Notes under the pieces: generated by a model
What the model saw: the letters and a program-made list of their open reading frames with translations, nothing else
What the model was told of the DNA's origin: nothing
The model's database searches: none
Program-made: the position numbers and the translations under genes
Shown here: piece after piece, positions 59,777 through 64,000 of the stretch
Position numbering within the stretch: position 1 is the first letter of the stretch
How the letters are laid out: the number at the start of each line of letters is the position of its first letter
Assembly (NCBI RefSeq): GCF_025574465.1
Contig: NZ_JAOBPP010000012.1
Location: 38,062-102,061, forward strand
Reading direction: 5' to 3'
Source: Kordiimonas aestuarii
Lineage (GTDB): Bacteria; Pseudomonadota; Alphaproteobacteria; Sphingomonadales; Kordiimonadaceae
DNA length: 64,000 nt

Positions 59777-61867
59777 ATGCTTAAGTCACTTCTCAAATCA
59801 TCTGTCGCGGTGACAGCGCTGCTGCTTGCGGCCTGTGGCGACAATGCGTCTGATCAAAATGCAGATGCCAAAAAAACCGAAATGACCGCAGAAGCGGCAG
59901 CGCCTGAACTTGGCGCCTGGGGTGTGGACCTAACCGCCCAGAAGACCGACGTAAAGCCGGGCGACAACTTCTTTGAATATATGAACGGTCACTGGCTTGA
60001 TACGTTCGAGCTGCCTGCCGACCGCACCAACTATGGTGCCTTTACTGTATTGTCTGAACGGTCCCGCGACCGTGTAAAAACGATCATTGACGAGGTGTCG
60101 GGCGGTGATTACCCGCAAGGCTCCGTCGAGCAGAAGATCGGCGATTATTACGCAAGCTATATGGACGTTGCGGCCGTTAATGCCAGGGGTATCGATCCGC
60201 TGCGCCCGACGCTTGACGCGATTGCCGGCATTGAGAATGTCGATGACCTGACGAAAGCCTTCGGCCGTGAAGGGCTGGACGGCAGCGCGTCGCCCGTCAC
60301 CGGCGGGCTTGGTATCGACCGCGAAAACCCGGATCGTTACATCCTGAACATCGGCCTTGGCGGCATGGGCCTGCCAGACCGCGATTATTACCTTGAGGAT
60401 AATGAGCGCTTTAGCGCGATCCGCGAGGCATACAAAGCGCACATCGCCGAGATGCTGGGCTTTGCGGGTGTGGAAGACGCGGCGGCAAAGGCGGAAGCCA
60501 TTCTGGCGCTTGAAACCAACCTGGCTGAAAAGCAGTGGCCACGCGCCGAGCGTCGTGACCGCGACAAGAATTTCAACCCAACCACCATGGATGAGTTGAA
60601 GGCAAACTACACGGGCTTTGACTGGGAGGCCTATTTCAGCGCCGGTGGTGTTGAAGGTGTGGAGAAGTTTAATGTTTCCGGGCCTGAGCCGCTCAAGGAC
60701 GCGATTACGCTGGTGAATGAAATTCCGGTTGCTGACTGGAAGGCGTATCTGACCTACCATACCATCTCCAACCACGCCGCCGTGCTGTCTGAGGACATTG
60801 AACAGGCAAACTTCAACTTCTACGGCAAGACCCTGCGTGGCCAGCCTGAACAGCAGGATCGCTGGAAGCGTGGTGTGGCTCGTGTTAGTGCGCTGGACGC
60901 GCTTGGTGAGGCTATCGGTCAGGTTTATGTGAAACGTCATTTCCCGCCTGAGGCGAAGGAAGAAATGGTCAAGCTGGTTGCTAACCTGCGTGCGGCGCTT
61001 GGCCAGCGTATCGACAGCCTTGAATGGATGAGCGAAGAAACCAAGGTCGAAGCGCACAAGAAGCTTGCGTCGTTCAATCCGAAAATTGGTTATCCGAACA
61101 AGTGGAAAGACCTTTCCGCGATCAAGATCAAGGAAGGTGACCTGTTCGCCAACGCCAAAAGCATCAACGACTATAACTATGAGGACACGATCGATCGCCT
61201 GACCCGCCAGACGGACAAGGACGAGTGGTTCATGACCCCTCAAACCATCAATGCCTACTACAACCCGCAATTCAACGAGATCGTCTTCCCGGCCGCCATC
61301 CTGCAGCCACCGTTTTTCGACCTCGCGGCCGATCCTGCTGTCAACTATGGCGGCATCGGTGCGGTTATTGGCCATGAAATGGGCCACGGCTTTGATGATC
61401 AGGGCTCCAAGTCTGATGCTGACGGTATCCAGCGCAACTGGTGGACGGACGCAGACCGCGAAGCGTTCGAGACCCGCACAAAGGCCCTGGGTGACCAGTA
61501 CAATGGGTATGAAGCGGTGCCGGGCCATCACGTAGATGGCACCTTCACCATGGGTGAAAATATTGGTGACCTCGGTGGCCTTGCCATGGCTTACCACGCT
61601 TACAAGCTGTCGCTGGGCGGTAAGGAAGCGCCGGTGATTGACGGCCTGACCGGCGACCAGCGTTTCTTCATGGCGTGGGCGCAGGTCTGGAAACGCAAAT
61701 ACCGCGAGGAAGAGCTGATCAGCCGTCTCAAGTCCGATCCGCATTCGCCTGCTGAGTTCCGGGTGAACGGTATCGTGCGCAACATGGACGAATGGTACGA
61801 GGCTTTTGATGTGAAGCCGGGTGATGCACTTTACCTGCCACCCGAGGAGCGTGTGCACATCTGGTAA
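59777..61867 (+). CDS. M13-family (neprilysin-like) zinc metallopeptidase lipoprotein
   Basis: 696 residues from ATG 59777 (GGAGGGGG upstream); the frame extends 33 codons further without support. The signal ends in a lipobox LLAAC, so it is membrane-anchored and periplasmic or surface-facing. The N-terminal domain begins GDNFFEYMNGHWLDTFELPA, the M13 start. The zinc site is GHEMGH (His533, Glu534, His537) with the third ligand Glu594 in GENIGDLGG, and NAYYNPQFNEIVFPAAILQP supplies the substrate-binding NAYY motif. The end matches VHIW, a variant of the usual CxVW (Cys lost). It degrades peptides. A terminator follows. Confidence 0.94.
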   Translation: MLKSLLKSSVAVTALLLAACGDNASDQNADAKKTEMTAEAAAPELGAWGVDLTAQKTDVKPGDNFFEYMNGHWLDTFELPADRTNYGAFTVLSERSRDRVKTIIDEVSGGDYPQGSVEQKIGDYYASYMDVAAVNARGIDPLRPTLDAIAGIENVDDLTKAFGREGLDGSASPVTGGLGIDRENPDRYILNIGLGGMGLPDRDYYLEDNERFSAIREAYKAHIAEMLGFAGVEDAAAKAEAILALETNLAEKQWPRAERRDRDKNFNPTTMDELKANYTGFDWEAYFSAGGVEGVEKFNVSGPEPLKDAITLVNEIPVADWKAYLTYHTISNHAAVLSEDIEQANFNFYGKTLRGQPEQQDRWKRGVARVSALDALGEAIGQVYVKRHFPPEAKEEMVKLVANLRAALGQRIDSLEWMSEETKVEAHKKLASFNPKIGYPNKWKDLSAIKIKEGDLFANAKSINDYNYEDTIDRLTRQTDKDEWFMTPQTINAYYNPQFNEIVFPAAILQPPFFDLAADPAVNYGGIGAVIGHEMGHGFDDQGSKSDADGIQRNWWTDADREAFETRTKALGDQYNGYEAVPGHHVDGTFTMGENIGDLGGLAMAYHAYKLSLGGKEAPVIDGLTGDQRFFMAWAQVWKRKYREEELISRLKSDPHSPAEFRVNGIVRNMDEWYEAFDVKPGDALYLPPEERVHIW

Positions 61868-61890
61868 GTTTTGCCACAGACCAAGTGATG

Positions 61891-61918
61891 AAGGGCCGGG
61901 TTTTCCGGCCCTTTTTCT
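61891..61918 (+). terminator. Rho-independent terminator after the M13 peptidase gene
   Basis: AAGGGCCGG (61891-61899) pairs with CCGGCCCTT (61905-61913) around GTTTT, then TTTCTT. Clear intrinsic terminator. Confidence 0.9.
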
Positions 61919-62028
61919 TGCCCGTTTTGCCGCACAGGGGCCTCGGTTGGTCGAAACGGGCTGGTAGGGGCCGCGCGGGTCCGTCAGGTACAACCATGAG
62001 GTCATTATGAGGAGGGGGAGAAATAACC

Positions 62029-63156
62029 GTGGGAAAATTATCTCAGGCGGTGGCAGTTGCCGTTTTGATGGCGGCGTCTATGCCCAGCCACGCGCAGACA
62101 GAAGACCATATCGTTCCAAAGCAGGTTAGCGATGATTTCTATGTGCTGTACCCCGGCCTGGGACAAGGGTCCAATGTGGGCGTGCTCAAATATGATGGCG
62201 GACTTCTGGTCGTCGATGCCATGATGGAAAGGGCATCGCAAGAACTGAAGTCAGCGATTGCGGAGATATCCCCAAAGACCGTTACGCATGTCATTAACAC
62301 CCATGGACATATGGACCATACGGGCGGCAACAAGATGTTTGAGGAGGTCGGCGCCACGGTGGTGCAATATGCACCGAGCCCAGACAATGACAACAGGGGA
62401 CTGGAACTGCTTTCCACCCTCACGGACGCCGGACTTCAGCTCGAGGTTCACCCCGTAAAATCACACACCGCAAGTGACCTGCTGATCTACCTGCCGGAGC
62501 AAAACGTGCTTTTTACCGGTGATGCGTTCATGACCAATTGGCATCCTACATTTTATGGCGGGGGTGCCGCGGGGCAGATCGATATGATTGATACCGCGTT
62601 GGGGATCACCGACAAGGATACGATTATCGTGCCCGGACACGGCATGATCACCGACCGCGAAGCGCTCATCAGATACCGTGAGGCGTTTGGGGATTGGATG
62701 AAGAGGCTGGGGCAACTTGTGTCGGCCGGTGTGGAAGGCGACAGCCTGCTGGATGACGACGGCCTGCGCGAAATCGCCCTGCGTTTCCGCCAGGAAACGC
62801 CTGCTGACCCGTTGCCGGAGGGTTCATACCGCCGGTTTGTCGAGCGGTCTGTCTCCACCGAATTTATGCCTGTTGACGACAGTGTATTGCCCGGTATCGC
62901 GGGTTACAGCGGCAGTTATACCTATGAAGATGGCGTGAAGCTGGAGATCGTCCTGAAAGGCGACACTTTGCTGGTGTATGAAGGCGGGGAATATTCTGGC
63001 CGCATTGTGCCGCTGTCGCCCACGCATTTTCATTTTCCGGGGCGGCTTGAAGGCCAGGGGTATCTGACGTTTGACCTGAACGGTGCCGGGAAAGTTCAGG
63101 GCGCCACATATGTCGGGGCAGAAAAAAGCCTCCCGGCCAGGCGCGAAGGCGACTAG
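62029..63156 (+). CDS. Exported metallo-beta-lactamase-fold hydrolase
   Basis: 375 residues from GTG 62029, preceded by GGAGGGGGAG at 8 nt. A signal peptide (QAVAVAVLMAASMPSHAQ) makes it periplasmic. The MBL zinc motif is THGHMDHTGG (His92, His94, Asp96, His97), with SHTASD (His146), LFTGDAFM (Asp165) and VPGHG (His204). The last 120 residues form an extra beta-domain (YSGSYTYEDGVKLEIVL, ending PARREGD). MBL-fold proteins with such tails include glyoxalase- and arylsulfatase-like enzymes; the substrate is unknown. The stop TAG (63154-63156) lies in the CTAG target of the adjacent IS element, but CTAG would have been there before insertion, so the gene is probably intact. Confidence 0.85.
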   Translation: MGKLSQAVAVAVLMAASMPSHAQTEDHIVPKQVSDDFYVLYPGLGQGSNVGVLKYDGGLLVVDAMMERASQELKSAIAEISPKTVTHVINTHGHMDHTGGNKMFEEVGATVVQYAPSPDNDNRGLELLSTLTDAGLQLEVHPVKSHTASDLLIYLPEQNVLFTGDAFMTNWHPTFYGGGAAGQIDMIDTALGITDKDTIIVPGHGMITDREALIRYREAFGDWMKRLGQLVSAGVEGDSLLDDDGLREIALRFRQETPADPLPEGSYRRFVERSVSTEFMPVDDSVLPGIAGYSGSYTYEDGVKLEIVLKGDTLLVYEGGEYSGRIVPLSPTHFHFPGRLEGQGYLTFDLNGAGKVQGATYVGAEKSLPARREGD

Positions 63157-63581
63157 GTCGTAGACTCATAATTTTTCAACCAGATACAGACTGAAGCCAG
63201 TTTTACAGCGGCGAGGAAATTCTCCGGGTTTTTGTCATAGCGCGTTGCAATGCCCCGATAGTGCTTGAGCTTATTGAAGAAACGCTCGACGAGATTACGG
63301 TGTCGGTACAGCCATTTACTGAAGGTAAAGGACTGCTTGCGGTTGGCTTTTGGCGGAATATTGGCCCAAGCTCTGCGCGCTGTGGTGAAGGCACGAAGCG
63401 CGTCGGTATCATAGGCTTTGTCAGCGAGCAAGATCGCTTCCTCCTTGATGTCCTCAATCAGATCAAGGGCCGGTTTGCTGTCGTGGGTCTGTCCAGCAGT
63501 CAGCGAAAGCCTGATCGGCAGACCATCCGCATCGACGAGGGCGTGGATTTTGGTGGTCAGTCCACCCCGGGAACGGCCCAT
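63153..63581 (-). CDS. IS5-family transposase, second frame (orfB)
   Basis: 142-codon C-terminal frame that supplies the second and third catalytic residues: Asp54 in LLADKAYDTD and Glu99 in HRNLVERFFNKLKHYRGIA of the DDE core. It starts with MGRSRGGLTTKIHALVDADG, the region that follows the frameshift in IS427-like elements. The last codons ACG ACC lie in the left inverted repeat and the stop TAG lies in the CTAG target site, not in the element. It is expressed as a fusion to orfA. Confidence 0.88.
   Translation of the reverse strand: MGRSRGGLTTKIHALVDADGLPIRLSLTAGQTHDSKPALDLIEDIKEEAILLADKAYDTDALRAFTTARRAWANIPPKANRKQSFTFSKWLYRHRNLVERFFNKLKHYRGIATRYDKNPENFLAAVKLASVCIWLKNYESTT
63157..63180. 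repeat. Left terminal inverted repeat of the IS element
   Basis: GGTCGTAGACTCATAA begins the element. ACTCATAA (63164-63171) is mirrored by TTATGAGT at 63991-63998. The outermost bases of the right repeat are beyond the window. Confidence 0.7.
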
Positions 63582-63931
63582 GCAGCCATCGTCCTGATCC
63601 CCCTTTTTGCCGTGGCCCCTTGTTGATGCACACGGACACAGCTGCTGTCGATCATAATGATGTCACCGTCATGGGCTTTGCTCACCGCCTCGAACAGTCG
63701 GTCCCACACCCCGGCCTTGCGCCAGCGGACAAACCGGTTGTAGCAGGTGGTGTAGGGACCATATCTTTCGGGAATGTCTGCCCACGGCGTTCCCGCCCGA
63801 AAGCGCCACAAGATGCCGTTGATCACCCGGCGGTCATCCACCCTAGGCACCCCGCGCGGCTTGTTCGGCAGCAAAGGCTCTATGATCGACCATTCATAAT
63901 CTGTCAGTTCATACCGGCGGCGGCGCATCAA
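63557..63931 (-). CDS. IS5-family transposase, first frame (orfA)
   Basis: 124-codon N-terminal frame: DYEWSIIEPLLPNKPRGVPR, then VINGILWRFRAGTPWADIPE and the first catalytic Asp95 in IIMIDSS. The in-frame end (MAAWAVPGVD) is the out-of-frame tail. A slippery A5G5 run on the coding strand (63608-63599) lets a -1 shift give the sequence KKGDQDDGCMGRS leading into orfB. Fused length would be about 250 residues, normal for the group. A single start at ATG 63931. Confidence 0.85.
   Translation of the reverse strand: MMRRRRYELTDYEWSIIEPLLPNKPRGVPRVDDRRVINGILWRFRAGTPWADIPERYGPYTTCYNRFVRWRKAGVWDRLFEAVSKAHDGDIIMIDSSCVRVHQQGATAKRGIRTMAAWAVPGVD
63599..63608 (-). other. Programmed -1 frameshift site of the IS transposase
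   Basis: On the minus strand the sequence reads GC-AAAAA-GGGGG-ATC. Zero frame is GCA AAA AGG GGG ATC; a -1 slip on the A-run gives AAG GGG GAT CAG, joining orfA to orfB in the frame that keeps the conserved DGCMGRSRGG. Confidence 0.75.
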
Positions 63932-64000
63932 AACCTCCTCAATGATTTGAGAAGCGTTGAATCATATCTTCGCCTGTTTGGGAATCCCTTTTATGAGTTT

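Larger units (their letters stand above)
63157..64000. mobile_element. IS5-family insertion sequence (right end outside the window)
   Basis: The left end begins GGTCGTAGACTCATAA at 63157, right after CTAG (63153-63156), a typical IS5-family YTAR target. The matching inverted end TTATGAGT is at 63991-63998, and the window stops about six bases short of its outer edge. The two transposase frames are on the minus strand and join by -1 frameshift. The IS427-type organisation fits. Its target duplicate on the right is not visible. Confidence 0.85.

Noticed and set aside
59930..62005. 691-codon open frame on the minus strand opposite the M13 peptidase
   Set aside because: It mirrors the codon pattern of the GC-rich peptidase gene, shows no domain motif and no ribosome site; antisense shadow.
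1..64000. CRISPR arrays, tRNA or rRNA genes, phage attachment sites
   Set aside because: No regular repeat-spacer pattern and no tRNA or rRNA signature noticed on reading both strands; a tRNA scan was not possible here.

Overview
The window reads as a chromosomal segment of a Gram-negative alphaproteobacterium. The evidence is an ImuA-ImuB-DnaE2 mutagenesis cassette behind a GTTC-N7-GTTC LexA box (the alphaproteobacterial SOS operator), a complete type II secretion operon, TonB-dependent and Tsx-like outer-membrane proteins, many lipoproteins, and GC-rich coding DNA. A marine or aquatic order such as Kordiimonadales would fit, but that is inference. No rRNA, tRNA or CRISPR array was seen.

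Layout. 1-6844: sugar-nucleotide and envelope metabolism (partial glycosyltransferase, galE, then galU and pgi on the minus strand), interrupted by a RoxA-like dihaem cytochrome lipoprotein and a solute-binding protein. 7039-10643: a prolyl-4-hydroxylase-like oxygenase, a Na+/Ca2+ exchanger and small envelope proteins. 10847-28638: a secretion locus made of a short A24 prepilin peptidase, a tandemly duplicated surface-type lipoprotein, a TonB-dependent receptor, gspC-D-E-F-G-H-I-J-K-L-M-N and a trailing small lipoprotein. 28738-35193: proC, then dnaE2-imuB-imuA under a LexA operator. 35325-42004: a Cu/Ag efflux group (Cys/Met-rich small protein, CusB-CusF fusion, CusA) followed by a divalent-type MerR regulator and a permease; two distinct MerR-type promoters are visible. 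42012-48851: a small S26-like peptidase, a membrane LytTR regulator, an acyltransferase and an autotransporter. 48920-52437: an orphan ACT-domain protein opposite an Lrp/AsnC regulator, then a TetR regulator opposite a sterol-desaturase-like enzyme, then an exported alpha/beta hydrolase. 52666-58047: a Tsx-like porin divergent from a cobalamin riboswitch that controls BtuF-BtuC-BtuD-CobQ. 58072-63156: a TRIC-like channel, MscS, an M13 peptidase lipoprotein and a metallo-beta-lactamase-fold protein. 63157-64000: an IS5-family element cut by the window end.

How the parts fit. The most system-like region is 10847-28638: peptidase, candidate cargo lipoprotein, candidate uptake receptor, machine and possible pilotin lie in one direction with little spacing, which suggests a secretion-and-capture module. 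The metal region holds two separate sensor logics: a 19-bp-spacer promoter before the Cu/Ag efflux genes, and a 20-bp-spacer promoter before the regulator that has the three cysteines of Zn/Pb/Cd sensors. Several local regulators have a clean palindrome at their own start (Lrp, TetR).
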